NCBI GenBank assembly: GCA_003999685.1
Contig: CP021223.1
Span: 1,922,001 to 1,986,000 of the forward strand
Reading direction: 5' to 3'
Length of the DNA stretch: 64,000 nt
Origin: Taiwanofungus camphoratus
Lineage: Eukaryota > Basidiomycota > Agaricomycetes > Polyporales > Taiwanofungaceae
The notes beneath the pieces were generated by a model. The model saw nothing but the letters and a program-made list of their open reading frames with translations. It ran no database searches and had not been told where the DNA came from. The translations under genes were made by a program, and so were the position numbers. Below are positions 22,286-34,700 of the stretch, piece after piece. The first letter of the stretch is position 1, and the number at the start of each line of letters is the position of its first letter.

Positions 22286-24432
22286 ATGTCATCGACTCTC
22301 CTTTCTACCGCCGTCGCTGCCGTTCTTTTCGCGACTGTTGGTGCTAATGCTCAGGCCACTGAAACGCACACCATTCGTTTCGCCAACTTGTGTGTAGTTC
22401 GACCTTTTTGAGTTTCACAGATGTACTAATGTTAATTACAGGTGTGGGTACGGGACGGTGAGCGTTCTTGGAATTCCATCCTTCGCAATCTCACAATGCG
22501 TCGTCCTTCGTTGTGTTGCAGCCCACCCTCATTCAAGGTGGGCAAGTCCTATCAACAGGGGAGGACCACGTTGTCAACAGCACGTTTCCCGGAGGTATTG
22601 CGTAAGTTATATTTATGAATGAACGAGGTGTGCGATGCTCAGTCTTGGTTCATGCAGGTATCTGCAGACTGGTAAGATTTACAGCGATTTGTTATGCATC
22701 TGCGTTTGGATCTTATTTCAATTTTCACACAGGTAACTGTCTATTCAATGGCGAAGGATGTCCCCTCGTCGAGATGAGTCTGCAGAATCCAACTACTCCT
22801 GGCTCTGGCTCTTCAACCGACATCAGTCTGATCCCCCCGTAAGTTCTGTATGCACTATCAGCGATCTGATCCCTTATGAGTTCTATCCTTGACAGGCACA
22901 ATTACACCGTTGAAACGTCTTTCAGGTAAGGGAGCAATAGACGATGTGTCTCGATCAGTCTGTTCAAAACCTTTTTCGCCAGTTATTGGGGTGCTGCAGC
23001 ATGCGACAATATGGGTACTACATGTAATTTTTTCTTTGAAAATTTTTCTAAGGCAATCCTAATAACATATTACCTCAGGTAACAGTGCCAACTGCCCTAC
23101 CGCATTTTTCACTCCCGACGAAACACAGGTTCAAGTAGCTTGCCAAGAAAACAATGTATGTATTGCTATATTTTGACTAGCACACTTTTCATCATGCTCA
23201 CACACATGCGACAGGTGAACCTCCTCATCGCGTTCTGCGGCGATGCGACGACCATGAACCCCTCGGCCCTCCCGACTTCGGCGCCCTCCAGCTCGGTGCC
23301 TTCCAGTGAGCCCTCCAGCAGCGCCCCCGCCGTGCCTTCTTCATCTGCTCCTGCTGCCTCCAGTGTCATCAGCTCAAGCGCAAGCACCCCGGTGCAGTCT
23401 CCTTCGGCGGTCTCCAGCGCTTCTTCGAGTCTGAGCGAGCCTATTCTCGCTGCGTCGTCTTCGGTCGTGTCGTCCGGTGTAGCAACTTCATCAGCTGTCG
23501 CATCGTCTGGTGTCGTGTCATCTTCTGTAGTCGCTCCATCCAGTGCAGTGTCGTCGTCCGCGGTTCCAAGTGTGAGCCCTTCCAAGAAACCCGGCTCGTG
23601 CCGTCCCCGTCCTACCAGTGCCAGCCCCTCCGCAACCATCTCTGCATCCGCACCTGTTGTCTCTTCGACCGCAGTATCGAGCTCGTCGGCGATTTCCATC
23701 CCCAGTGGCCCCTCTGGCAGCATCCCTGTTGTTCCTTCCTCTATTCCTGCCGCCTCGCCCAGCGTGGCACCTGGCTCTTCCGTGCTCTCGTCTGTGCCAG
23801 GTATATCCAGCTCTTCCGTGGCCGTTGTCTCCAATTCGATCCCCATTGGACCCGGCTCATCTGCACCTGCTGCCTCCTCCAGCTCTGCGTCTTCGGTTCC
23901 TAGTTCTTCAGTTGTTTCCAGCTCGGCACCCGTTACTTCCAGCTCGGCACCCGCTGTTTCCAGCTCGGCACCCGCTGTTTCCCGTTCTGCATCTGCTGTT
24001 CCCAGCTCTTCAGCACCTGCTGTTTCCAGTTCTGCATCTGCTGTTCCCAGCTCTTCAGCACCTGCTGTATCTGGTTCTTCTGCTCCAGCTGCACCCAGCT
24101 CGGCTTCCGCCTCGCCCAGCTCTTCGGCTCCTGTCGCATCCAGCTCAGGCCCAGCGGCCTCGAGCTCCTCTGCTGCGGCACCCTCTAGTGCTTCAGCGAA
24201 TGCTCCCTCGAGCTCCGCCGCTGCTCCTTCGAGCGTTGTACCGAGTACTGCGTCGAGTTCGGCTGCTCCCAGTGCCTCAGCATCGACCTGCCCCGCTCCC
24301 CAGCGTCGCTCCGTCCGTGCACGCTCCTCACCCCCCGTCAATGACCTCACGGCCGTCTACGACTCTCGCCGCCGTCACCACGCTCGCGCCGCAGCCGCTC
24401 AGGCTCGTCGTCACGGTGGACACACCTTCTAG
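22286..24432 (+). CDS. Secreted glycopeptide/thaumatin-like protein with long Ser/Ala/Pro-rich tail
   Basis: Nine exons join in frame (22286-22389, 22442-22457, 22522-22601, 22658-22671, 22733-22838, 22896-22925, 22983-23023, 23079-23155, 23215-24432), giving 561 residues. A signal peptide ending ...VGANAQA is followed by a Cys-rich domain of about 150 residues (LCGYGTPTLIQGG, YLQTGNCLFNGEGC, PGSGSSTDISLIPP, ACDNMGTTC, VNLLIAFCGD). This is the pattern of basidiomycete proteins annotated as glycopeptides with thaumatin-like similarity; their function is unproven. The last 390 residues are Ser/Ala/Pro/Val repeats (SSSAPAVSSSAS type), probably heavily O-glycosylated, ending in a His/Arg-rich tail. 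No GPI signal is seen. Two exons are only 16 and 14 bases. A decaying paralog follows 700 bases downstream. Confidence 0.85.
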
Positions 24433-25134
24433 GTTTCCTTGGTCTCCCCATAATGACCGCGCAATTTCCTATTCTCTCCTGATTCTCTGTCATTCTCTTA
24501 CGATCGTATCTATAAATCAAGTATTGGTGTGTTCTCGCGGCCTCGCATGCGAGGTCGGCTCGCTTCGACCTGTTTTATGGTGTCGTGGAACGCGATGCCC
24601 TGGCAAGGGGGCAACACAGTTTTCTCCCCGGTATCGCGCGGGTGCGCGCAGACATAGCTGGCCTTGTGGTTCTCTGTTGTTATCGCTTGAGATCGTGGTA
24701 CCTAGCCCGACATATGTAGCTTCGATGTAGATCGTCATGTTGCTGTGATGTTTTTTGGAATAGATCCGTTGGGCGTCTGTACAAACGTTCTTGCCTCCTG
24801 AGAATTGCCGTACAATGTGCCTTTGCAACTCCCACTTGCATGTGTAGGCGAAACTTTACCGATATGCTTTGAGGATAAGCATTGCAACATTCTAGATTCT
24901 GTTCGAAGCGCTACAGCGTCTGAAGATCTGGCGACCAGAGTAAGAATTATCTTGGAAGCTTGTGTGCGCGCGCTTTCGGCGGCTATGTTTCAGCCTGAGG
25001 TAAATGTACAAAGTGCTCCCGAACGCATGCGTCCGTCTTCTCGTTTCGAGTAGACACAGGTTAATACAAGCGGTGTTTAGGACCCGCCTTTACTTTGCTT
25101 TCTTTGTCAGTCCCCCTTCTGATATCCCCCCGCC
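24433..25134. other. Intergenic region between the two glycopeptide paralogs
   Basis: About 700 bases with terminator and promoter sequence. An open frame at 24805-25053 lacks an ATG and has no family resemblance. I see nothing else in it. Confidence 0.4.
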
Positions 25135-26445
25135 ATGATGCCCCCTACATTCCTTGCTATTACTCGGGTCGCTGCCGTTATTTTTGCCATTGCTAGCGTG
25201 TCTGCTGAACAGCATACCATTCGTTTCATCAATCAGTGAGTTCAAAGGTGTAGATGTGAATGAAACATGTCGATTGATTGGATCTGATCAGGTGTGGGTA
25301 CGGGACGGTGCGATCATACACAATGTTACTTTGACACGATCGAGCGCCAACTGACGGCACTGCAGTGCAGTCCACTCTCGGAGTCCAAGGAGGGCAGACA
25401 TTGTCAACAGGCGAGGACTACGTGAGCAATGGTCCATTCTCTGCAGGCATCGCGTAGGTGTACCCATCTTGATACTTTTGCGAATACCTAAGCGCAAGTC
25501 ATACCTAGATATCTACAAACCGGTATGATCGTCTTTATATGCTACTGTGACTGTTATTCTCAGAATTCGACCATTTCACTAGGAAATTGCTTGTTCAACG
25601 GCGAAGGATGTGCCATTGTGGAAATCACTCTGGGAAATCTGACTGTACCCGGAAGTGGGTCCTCGACGGACATCAGTCTGATCGCGCCGTAAGTCCCTCC
25701 TCGGCAACGTGGTCATCCGTCACTAATGACATCGATAGGCACGCATATAATGTCGAGACGTCTTTCAGGTAAGAGAATAAATTCAGGCATACCTGCTGCC
25801 TCGTGCTTACGATATCAGTTATTTCGGAGGGTGTGACAATGTGGGTGCCACCTGTCAGTTCCTTTCAGTCTTGTTTGATCAGCCTGGCATGAAAGGATTG
25901 GTTGTACCATCTCCTCTCAGGCGACAGCGCTAACTGTCCAGCCGCTTTCTTCAATCCGAACGACAATGAAGTTCAAGTCGCATGCCAAGGTGACAACATA
26001 TGTATCCGAAGCTAGCAATTACCCCGCCTCGTCCTTATTTGTTCTTCCGCTCATACAGGTGAACCTACTTGTCGCATTCTGCGGTGATGCAACCAGTATG
26101 GATCCCTCAGGAGACTTCAAAGCCTCATTGAGCCTTGCACCTCCGAGCTCCTCTTCTGCAGCTGCTCCCTCGACTGCTGTACTGTCGCCATCTCTTGTCT
26201 CCGAGCCCGAGTGGCTTATTCTGGAGTCAGCCATTCCTTGCCGCATCATCCACCGTTTCACCGTCTTCGCCCGCAGTTAGCCCTAGTTCGAGTGCTTCTC
26301 CCCCCTCGATGCTCGAACCAGAATCGCAAGTGGTCTACTGAATCTGTGGCATCTCTTTCCTTGGATGCCAACGCACGCGCTCTTGCCCACCCATTGCCAC
26401 CATGCCCGCGTCGAGGTGCGCCGTGCGAGCGGTCACACGCATTAA
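25135..26445 (+). pseudogene. Decaying paralog of the secreted glycopeptide protein
   Basis: The exon plan copies that of the upstream gene: 25135-25235, 25292-25307 (a 16-base exon identical in sequence to its partner), 25371-25453, 25509-25522 (14 bases), 25583-25688, 25739-25768, 25819-25853, 25921-25997, 26059 onward. It encodes a signal peptide (VIFAIASVSA) and the same Cys-rich domain (QCGYGTSTLGVQGG, YLQTGNCLFNGEGC, GGCDNVGATC). Two defects are visible. The donor of the last intron, GTATGT in the partner, is ATATGT here (25998), and intron retention stops at 26013-26015. The Ser-rich tail changes frame several times: Ser/Pro-rich sequence moves to another frame near 26235-26320, and a C-terminus like the partner's (HHAR...SGHTH) is found in frame ending at 26443-26445. 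A shortened protein could still be made if another donor is used. Confidence 0.7.
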
Positions 26446-27430
26446 GATACTTTTTGCTCATGCTCGAGGTGCCCCTGGCATCTACTGTGCTTGTTGTATT
26501 GTTGTTTTTTCAATGTTATGATGGTTTATGTATTTATGATCTGTGATACACAGAATAATCTTCAGTTATGACGTTCCAACTTTTCTCGGCATGTTAGCCT
26601 GGCAAGCCTTTAAGAAGCGTGGACATTCTCTATCTTCTGCTACACAAACGACTGGTCTGGCACCCCCTTGCTTTGTGGATTTCAGTACTGCGCAGATGTG
26701 CTAGTGACACATCTTATATACGGAAATTTTCACATCAGGCGCTCATCATGCACCGCTCTGAATATCGTTATTTCATGGATACAGTAATCTAATAATCAGT
26801 CTTGGTGATTACACCATGAATAGCTCGGGCCAAGGACTTGTTGTCCGAAGCAGTGCTCACATTCTTCCAGGTTGCAGACGTGACACTTATATGTTCCAAT
26901 TTTCTTCGGCCTGAGGAAAATTGGACCGGCAAATGATATCAATCGATCAAAGAATTAAGATACTGAAGGTGAATGCAGTGAACATCAAACTCTCTAGATG
27001 ATGATGGCAAAACTCTGATCATAATTGAGGCGACGCTATTTATCTAAGTCATAGGGACCGCGCGGTAACCTCGTCGTGAGCTCTTAATTGACTCCGTACG
27101 AACAGCCATGCATTCTCTGTTCAAATTGTTTTTGGGAACTAAGTGATGGCAACGACTTGACTGGCGGCCCATTATTGTCTTGGGAGGAGGAAAAATAGGA
27201 TGGGTAGTTATCATGGCGCGCGGGCGTAATGGCACTAGCCCTACGGATTATAATGATACAGCTTTCACAGCTCTTATTTTGGCCACATTTGAGCAACGTC
27301 ACTCTGCACCTACAGTGTGCTGTCCGGTCCTGGATCCTAAAGTGCTTTCCGGTACTTCTGGGAATTTATATCAATTGAGAAAATCCGCTGCACACCACAA
27401 ACATGTGTGCTCATAAATACAGCAGAGAAA
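26446..27430. other. Convergent intergenic region, no gene seen
   Basis: About 1 kb between the plus-strand paralog and the minus-strand YSH1 gene, so it should hold both 3' ends. Open frames are short and have no coding character. No repeat or RNA gene is recognised. Confidence 0.4.
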
Positions 27431-30400
27431 TCAATCATGTACCTGTAAAATTGCATCGTCGTCCGATCCTGAATCGCTCTCTTCCTCGGCCCCGGGCTCA
27501 TTGCCCTGACGCTCCTCAACTTGGCCCTCCGCAAGGACTTCCGGGCCTTGAGACCTCGATTTCTCTTTCCTACCTTTACTATCCTGCTTATGCACATCTG
27601 CCACTAGTGTAACTTCTTCAGGCTTTGCTGCTTCTAGCGTAGGTCCTGGATTATCTGGGCCCATGGAAGGGCTGGCGGATTTGTCATTTTTGATCGACTC
27701 TGGCGGTGCCACTTCCTCAGTCGACAGGGGAACGCCGGAGGTGAATGCTTCATTGAGAGAGCTGACGGTCGAGATCGCCATGTCGAGCACGATCTCAACA
27801 CGTTTTTTGAGCGCTTCGTTCGTGCTAGAGACAGTCTGCATATACACGAGTCAGTTGTTGACTAAGAAGATGAACGACCATCAAGAAGATATTCCTGTCG
27901 ACCGCACCATAGAGACCAAGTTTATCAGCGCGTCTGCCTCATCCAATCGTACCAAAAGCGACGGCTCATGACTATCCTCTCCCTGCTCTGGTTCGTCCGC
28001 CTCTTCGGGCATGTGTAGTTCGACCTCACCGAAGTGTGCCTCCAGGAACATCGCTAGGCGGCGAACGCGTGTTACAGATGCGCTTGCCTCCTCGATATCG
28101 GCATGTGGATGTGGTTCGTCAGGCGCGTGTATGTGCGAGTGCGAGTGCGAGTGCGAGTGCGAGGTCACTACACTCGATTGAAGAATATGCGAAATAGCTG
28201 AATAACGAACGTAAGGAGACAGGGAATCAAGACGTACGCTTTACGGACGCAGGGCTTTTGTCAATTCCAGTAATCAACGCCAGTGTAGAATCAGCAATCA
28301 TGTCATTACTTGCGCTAGAGTCCCACTCGAGAGTGAGCTCATGTTCCGAAGTTTGTTTTACGTCAACTGCGCCCATGACCTATGAAACTGTAAGTTGTGC
28401 ATCCGCCTGAACGCGGTGACGTTGCGAAACTGACTCGAATAGTGGGCACGCCATCCTTGTCTAGCCCTTCCTCGACCTTGCCAAACATACCTTCTAGATG
28501 CCAACGTACGAGATCCCATCCAACGCCTAGCACCATCTTCTGCCGCTGTGTGACTACGCATGTCGATAAACCCGCGAAGTCTCGTAGATCTCTGGGGTCA
28601 AGTAGCGTATATGAGTAATCTTTTGAAACGAGAAGACCTGACAAGAAGTCATTTGGCTGCGGAGGCTTCGCAGCGAGCGCACCAATGGCCTATAGACCCA
28701 ATATCACTATGAGTACCAAATGTGAAGCAAATAAAGTAATATGTACTTTTGCTACCCGCTCGCCGCGGAATGTCAACTCGAGCGTCTCCAGATTCCGCGG
28801 TGTGTGAATCTTAACGTCCTCATCGCGACTTTTGTACCGATCGGTCATAGCAGCTCTGAGACGACCCATTGCGGTCTGTTCGCCGTGGACCAGGACCTAC
28901 AATAGTCATAGTCAGGATGGGTACTATGAGTAAAAAAAGAAGCTCACAATATGCTGAGCCTTGACTAATTCGATGAACTCAGAGTTCTGCGAGTAGTCGA
29001 CGTGAGCACTGAATGATATCTCATCGACAGAGAGTTTGCGCGGGATTGGAACACCCTTGAGCGACATGATTTCTTCTGGCTCGCTTTGAATATCCTAGGT
29101 ACGCACGAGTCGTAAACATGATGCTCGCTCAGAGGGTGCAATATGAGTGCATCCCGCAAGATGAGGAAGGGGATACATTGCTTCGCATCATATACATACA
29201 AACGACACTTTGTACATGGTAGACGAAGGTGATGTAATAGATATTTACTCACCCGCGCCATTGTGCCTTCTATCGAGTACCCTGTGATGATTACCCCATT
29301 CCGAGGGTCTGGAGCCCATAGCTCCAGAAGCTCCCGACTGGGACCTACCGTTATGAATCCAGGGCTGGCCAAGACGACACAGGGTGGTCCTTCAGCTATC
29401 TTGCGCTCCCATCCTCGACTTTGCGCTAGGTTAGAAACATATCTAATTCACGTTTTCTGAGAACGAAGACCAAATATTCAAGCTACGTGCGAACACACTT
29501 GAAAACGAATGGGTTGTCTCGCTTGGCAAATCTTGATCGCACGTTGGAATTCATTGTGTGAATATATGTTTGATAGACCGCCATAGATTTTCGTGCAAGG
29601 CTGGAAGCATAGTAGACAGGAACATTCTGCAGATCAGGATGCTTCTTCCAATACTCGTCCAGAATCAGTAGTAGTTCTTGTGCTCGCCCAAGCGCAAATG
29701 TAGGCAGTAGCACATGACCTCCTCGGCGGATGATCGAGTGGACGAGATTAGTGAATCTCAGCTCTTTTTCCTCCCTGCCTTCGAGAGTTTGTACGCCATA
29801 TGTGCTTTCGATGATGAGCACATCAGGGCGAATGGGAGGAACTTCGGCTTTTACAAGATGTCTGTCTTCTTCCCGTGAATAGTCGCCGGTATATAATATT
29901 TTGAGGCCAGCTATATCAATCAAAAACATACACGCTCCGAGCACATGGCCGGCATGGTACGGAGTGAAAGTAACTCCAGGGCAAGGCGCGATGACTTGGT
30001 GAGCAGATACTGGAATGATAGACGATAAAGACATTGAGAGATCAAGCGGCGAGAACAAAGCATCGGATGTCGAAGAGCTGTTAGGAACACCGATGAACGC
30101 ATGCGAGCATACTAAACCAGGAATGGGAGCCTGACCTCATGCGAACAAAGTCTTGCATCATAAACTTATGTAGAGCCTTCGTAGGGTGGGTCATGTATAC
30201 TTTTCCTTTTCCGTCCCTGAAGTTCGTCTTCCAACAGATATAAGTGAAACTGTCGAACACATAGTATGTTGGTTACCTTTTCCATGATGTACGTTAAGGC
30301 GGCCGCATGGTCAAGATGAAAACTGCAAGCTGCTCAACACCGATCACCTTCAGAATATCAAAATAACATACTGAGTTATCAATAATACATCCACGGTGCT

Positions 30401-30568
30401 CCAATCGAGTTCGTCGACAAAGGGTAAGGATGCAATACCACTATAAGCAGGATGAACACCTGCATCGCAGACAATAGTTCTCCCGCGGTATTGTAGCACA
30501 CAGCATGAGCGACCGACTTCCTGACCCGCTCCAAGAAGTGTAATTCTCAACGTTGGAACATCAGCCAT
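27431..30568 (-). CDS. YSH1: Cleavage and polyadenylation endonuclease YSH1 (CPSF73)
   Basis: Multi-exon minus-strand gene with ATG at 30568 ([20 protein letters not shown]) and stop at 27431-27433. Exon 1 is 30372-30568 and exon 2 is 30277-30322. The metallo-beta-lactamase motif HFHLDH is assembled across intron 1. Later motifs are [48 protein letters not shown], then the beta-CASP part ending in [17 protein letters not shown] and [13 protein letters not shown]. This is the zinc-dependent nuclease that cuts pre-mRNA 3' ends in the CPF/CPSF complex in the nucleus. The C-terminal region has a (SH)5 repeat from a tandem codon repeat and a Lys/Ser/Glu-rich acidic end. All metal ligands that I can check are present. 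It shares a 295-base divergent promoter with the small gene at 30864. Confidence 0.93.
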
Positions 30569-30863
30569 GAAAGCAATGAGGAGAAGAGGCAACCGGCGAC
30601 CTGCGGTGAGAGGCGGCAGTTCTAACTTCTGAATGTGAGTGGCGAGCGCGGAGTAAGCAATATTCCTCCATATTCACGTGATTCAACAAGACCGACATTA
30701 GGCTGGGCATCTTCGAGGTCCTAAACATTCAAATCGCTTCACTGACATTAGCGGGGCTGTATCCTCAGACGACTACTGCCCCTTGATTTCACATTGAGGT
30801 TACCTCCGGTGCTTAAAATCGCAGGCAAAAGTTTGCGATACACTAGTACAGAAATAACGGCGA
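30569..30863. promoter_or_regulatory. Divergent promoter region of YSH1 and the small gene
   Basis: The two ATGs face away from each other with 295 bases between, so both promoters must overlap here unless a start lies in an upstream exon. No TATA box stands out. This fits a housekeeping-type bidirectional promoter, but that is inferred from spacing only. Confidence 0.5.
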
Positions 30864-31185
30864 ATGTCCAAGGCCTCTAATCACCTCTCTAAATCTTCGC
30901 AAATAAAAGGCCCACGTCATGCGGTTATAAAGAATGTTCTCAAGAAGCGGGTAAAATCTCGTGGGTCAGTTTCGAAGGCTAGACTACAAGAGGTCACAGC
31001 GGAGCTCGACAGTGAGTTTGTCGCAGCACAGAATCCATACGCAGTACGTAGCTTGATGCTATTCTATGGATATTTCCTCCATATTCAATGAAAATATATC
31101 TATCCAGGTAAAATCCAGCGTACAGCCCTCGCGCTTGCGGGAGAGCCCGATTCAGGACTTGGCAGAGGTCATGCGAGACTTATAG
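30864..31185 (+). CDS. Small basic protein of unknown function
   Basis: Two exons (30864-31043 and 31108-31185) join at GTACGT...CAG to give 85 residues. It starts MSKASNHLSKSSQIKGPRHA and ends IQDLAEVMRDL. The first 45 residues are rich in Lys, Arg and Ser, followed by a probable amphipathic helix (KARLQEVTAELDSEFVAAQN). I do not recognise the family. No signal peptide or membrane segment is present; the composition would suit a nucleic-acid or ribosome-associated protein, but that is a guess. The intron splits the frame cleanly in phase 0, and the head-to-head position with YSH1 supports a real gene. Confidence 0.6.
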
Positions 31186-31771
31186 ACAATGTCCATATAG
31201 CACGCAGTTCTCTGCCTTTGTTTAAAGCTTGCGAAGAACAGTCGTCTGGAGGTCTTTCCTTGCGCCATGTCTTGGCAGCGGTTTGCGCTTGCGGATGCGG
31301 CTTCACGTGTCCTACTTGCGAGAGAACACAATGGCGGTGAGGTGTCATGTATAATGATGTCTAGACGTGTTTGGAAGGTGTGTATAGTCGCCATATCGTG
31401 CAGCCATCGCTAATACTCACTTCAGCTTTAGCAACACTGGGGATGTATGATAATGCATAATCATTTCTGTTAACTACACGAGACAAGGTACAGGCCAGCC
31501 GTAATTCGGCAGGTCACAGATGAACTAGGGTCTAGGACTATGACCTATATGTATGATTCTCTTCAAGCTAGGCGGTAAATAAGGGGTAACACCAACATGC
31601 TTGGGGCAAGCAGAAAATTGATAAACAATAAAAATCACCTGACAAGAGGAATGGTAGAAGGAGCACAAGCCTTGACGTCCGAGAGCGAGATGGTTTACAA
31701 ATCGTACACACTCTGGGGCACCAATGCGTCCGTAGTGAAACAACAATTCATCAAGTCGTTGAGTCATCATA
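31186..31771. other. Convergent intergenic region
   Basis: About 590 bases that should contain the 3' ends of the small plus-strand gene and the large minus-strand gene. Only short, unsupported open frames are present. Confidence 0.4.
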
Positions 31772-34700
31772 TCAGTTCATATCCTCCCAATTCGGTCTCG
31801 GCGAACCGATAGATAGCTTCCCCATCTGTTTTCGCTGCCTAAGATTCTTCACCTCTGTATTGATAAGGTCGCGCAGTCGCTCCAGGTCAAGACTTCGCTC
31901 AGCCCGCGAGCCCATCAAAAGGTTACGCCAGATACCGGCGGCCGCAACAGAATTATCGATGCCGAGTTGCATGGGTCGATGTAACCGAACCATCTTCTGC
32001 ATAAGATGGTCCGGGCTTGGGTATATAGCATCGGGCCAGGCGATGCGAATGGCAAACCACCAACCGAGAGGCTGAGAATATAGAAGTCAACAAAGAAGCC
32101 TTGGAATGAACGAACCTTATACTCACACGGCCATCCGGTAGGCACCGTTCCGGATATGTATCATAGGTGGTGAGGGAGCCGTCGGGGAGTGAGAAGCTAA
32201 GAACAGCAGTATTAGCTCAGTGCCGAACTCTTCCACACGAGGATTTCACATACCGATGCACAACCCAATGGTTATCGTCGTTCCGGTGCTTCGCCAATAC
32301 AATTAATAGCCTGGGAATACCCTCAAGGCCAAAGGGTGCCCATAAATCTCTCAACATACCGCAGGCGTCCCCGTGCCGCCCATTATATACAGCTGTACTG
32401 ATCGCATCCGCCATGTTTGGCGGAACAAATAGGCGATCAACACGACCAGGAGGACTGTCCGTCATCTTTGCCCTGACATAGCGCTTGTATGTTTGCGTAG
32501 ACCAGATACTCAGTGCAACCTCATCCACCTGCATCCCGCGCATCGTACTGTTCACAGCATTGTCAAGTTCAGTCATGGGCCACACGATCGCCCAGCTGAG
32601 GAGCCGTTGATGAATACGCTGCCAAGGTGGCGGCCCGCGAGGTTCATGGCCGTAATCTCCCGGCTGCCAAACTTGAGCCTCATGTGGTATTGCGACTAGG
32701 TCAACCCGTCCGTCTGGAGGTAGGGGCGGAAGAGGAGGTGAGGGTCCTCGTCGATCAGTATAGCCTCCAGTGTTACCGTCGGGAATCTCAGGTAAACCAG
32801 ACTCAGTAACAGCAGCCTGTGCGTCACCGTCGTCATACTCTTCGCCGTCGTCCCGAGCGAGTTCCCATGTCTTATGCGTCGCCACAGACTGACTACCTGT
32901 TGGCTTGACTCTCAGTTTGTATAGTTCTTCTTCGAGGTACTGTTGACCAGGAGAGTCGCCCCGATCGTGAGGCATATAATCGCTGCTTCCAAGCCCGCGA
33001 GTGTCCCCATCTGTGGCCGCGCCCATGCCGTGACGATGCAAGTCATCGTCTTCATCATCGTACGCGTCTTCTTCGGGAATGGCGCCGTGGATAGATCCGT
33101 CATGATGGTGCATTGACCCGGGGAGGGTATGCAAGTGGGTAGAGTCACGCATCATCTCTGTGTCAACGGGCTGGAACATCGACTCATCGCCCCCGGTAGG
33201 CTGCGTGTGGATGTTGGCTGTCTGAGTCATGCCGCTGTGAGCGTACCCGCCGTTCAGATCAGAGCTGGGATAGGGGTGGTGATGCCCGTTGGTATAGCCT
33301 CGCCCATCGGTGACGTACGAACCACCCCGGGAAGACCGCAGGCTTTTCTCTATCTTGGGTGCAAGATTGTCGAGACGCTCACGCATATTGATCATGCCCT
33401 CAATGAGGTCCTTTGCCCATTCCGGTGGATCCTGTGTTGTGCCCAATTGCGTTGACCGTTTTGAGCTCGGTGCGGGCAGACCAAGGGCGCTAATGAGATG
33501 GATGCTAGGGTCGTGATCATGATAGGACTTCCGATATTGCCTGATAGACTAGAATGGCCTCAATGATGAGGGAGTCGACGAAGCTGCTTGATCAGAGTGA
33601 CACATACCTCATTGTCGTACTTCATGCCCAGTTTCTTTACTCTGGCCCTGACGGCTTTTCTGACGGCCTTCTTCACCGGCTCGCCCATCATCGGCTGGTC
33701 CAGGGCATGAAGCAGCTGGCATAGCTCCATATCGTGGAAATGTGAATTCTGTACCTCAGGCTCCAACGCGGATGGTGCCATGGTCGAAGGTGCGTACGAG
33801 GTGCGCGAACGGGGTGGTCGCGTCAGCACGTTGTTCACTATCCTCTGTTCGTCCGCGTCGAGGTCGTCCACGGGGGAGATGGGGCGAGAGGGCGTGGGGG
33901 TAGCTTCTGGGTCGAGATTGGAACGTTTAGATCGCGTGGGCGACAACGCGGCTGCCGCACGCTGCAAGTCGTCATAAGTACTTCTAACCGGGGATAAAGG
34001 CACTTGGCCTGCCTGACTGCGAGGAGACATCGGTACCTGGGAGCGAGCTGGTACTCAGAGTCAGTTGCTTTTTCTTTTCTGTCCAACCCCAAATGAACGG
34101 GACTCACCATCTCGTTGCGAAGCTGCATACCGGGAAGCGCCGCCATCAGGGATGTCATGGCCATTCGCCTCCGCAGCGCCGTTGACCGACCTCGCCTTTT
34201 GCAAGGCTTCAGTTGCCCTGGACCGCTTTGTCCTCGCCTGCGAGGGCGAATCTGACGGCGCTATGGACGGCGTTTTGGTGTCCATGCGGTTAGGAGGCGA
34301 TGGCGCCCTCAATGTTGGCGCCTTGGAGATGTCGTCTTCTAGCACAGATTCGGGTAAAGGAGGATACTGGGTACGATTCGTTTTCGTTGTGTTGCGTGAC
34401 TTCAACGACTGACCCTGCGACCCAGCCGTGCGCGGAGACCACGGTCTCTCACCCGCCCCGTTGACGGTTCGAGTGGGAGACAAGGCTCGTGATGCAGACT
34501 TTGGAGAAGTCATCTAGGGAGACAAAGATATTCGGATATTCGGTGAGCTGCTCAGTCTTTACGCAAGGATGTCCTACCCCATTCGCTCTACCCTCGGCAA
34601 CTGACGGCGACTTGTTTGACGCTCTTGAAGGAGCCATCCGGCTTCTCGATCCTGCCTGACTTGAAGGCGCCTCTACGCCAATATTGACAGAAGCCGTCCC

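Noticed and set aside
23166-24350. Long minus-strand open frame opposite the Ser-rich tail
   Set aside because: It is the antisense of a Ser/Ala/Pro repeat (giving Glu/Ala/Thr repeats); the plus-strand frame joins to a signal peptide and Cys-rich domain through clean introns.
28135-28165. Short tandem repeat considered as a CRISPR-like array
   Set aside because: Six-base units without spacers, inside the YSH1 coding sequence.
29470-29515. Apparent loss of a conserved segment after NPFVFK in YSH1
   Set aside because: Choosing the acceptor at GTGAATTAG restores [15 protein letters not shown] in frame, so nothing is missing.
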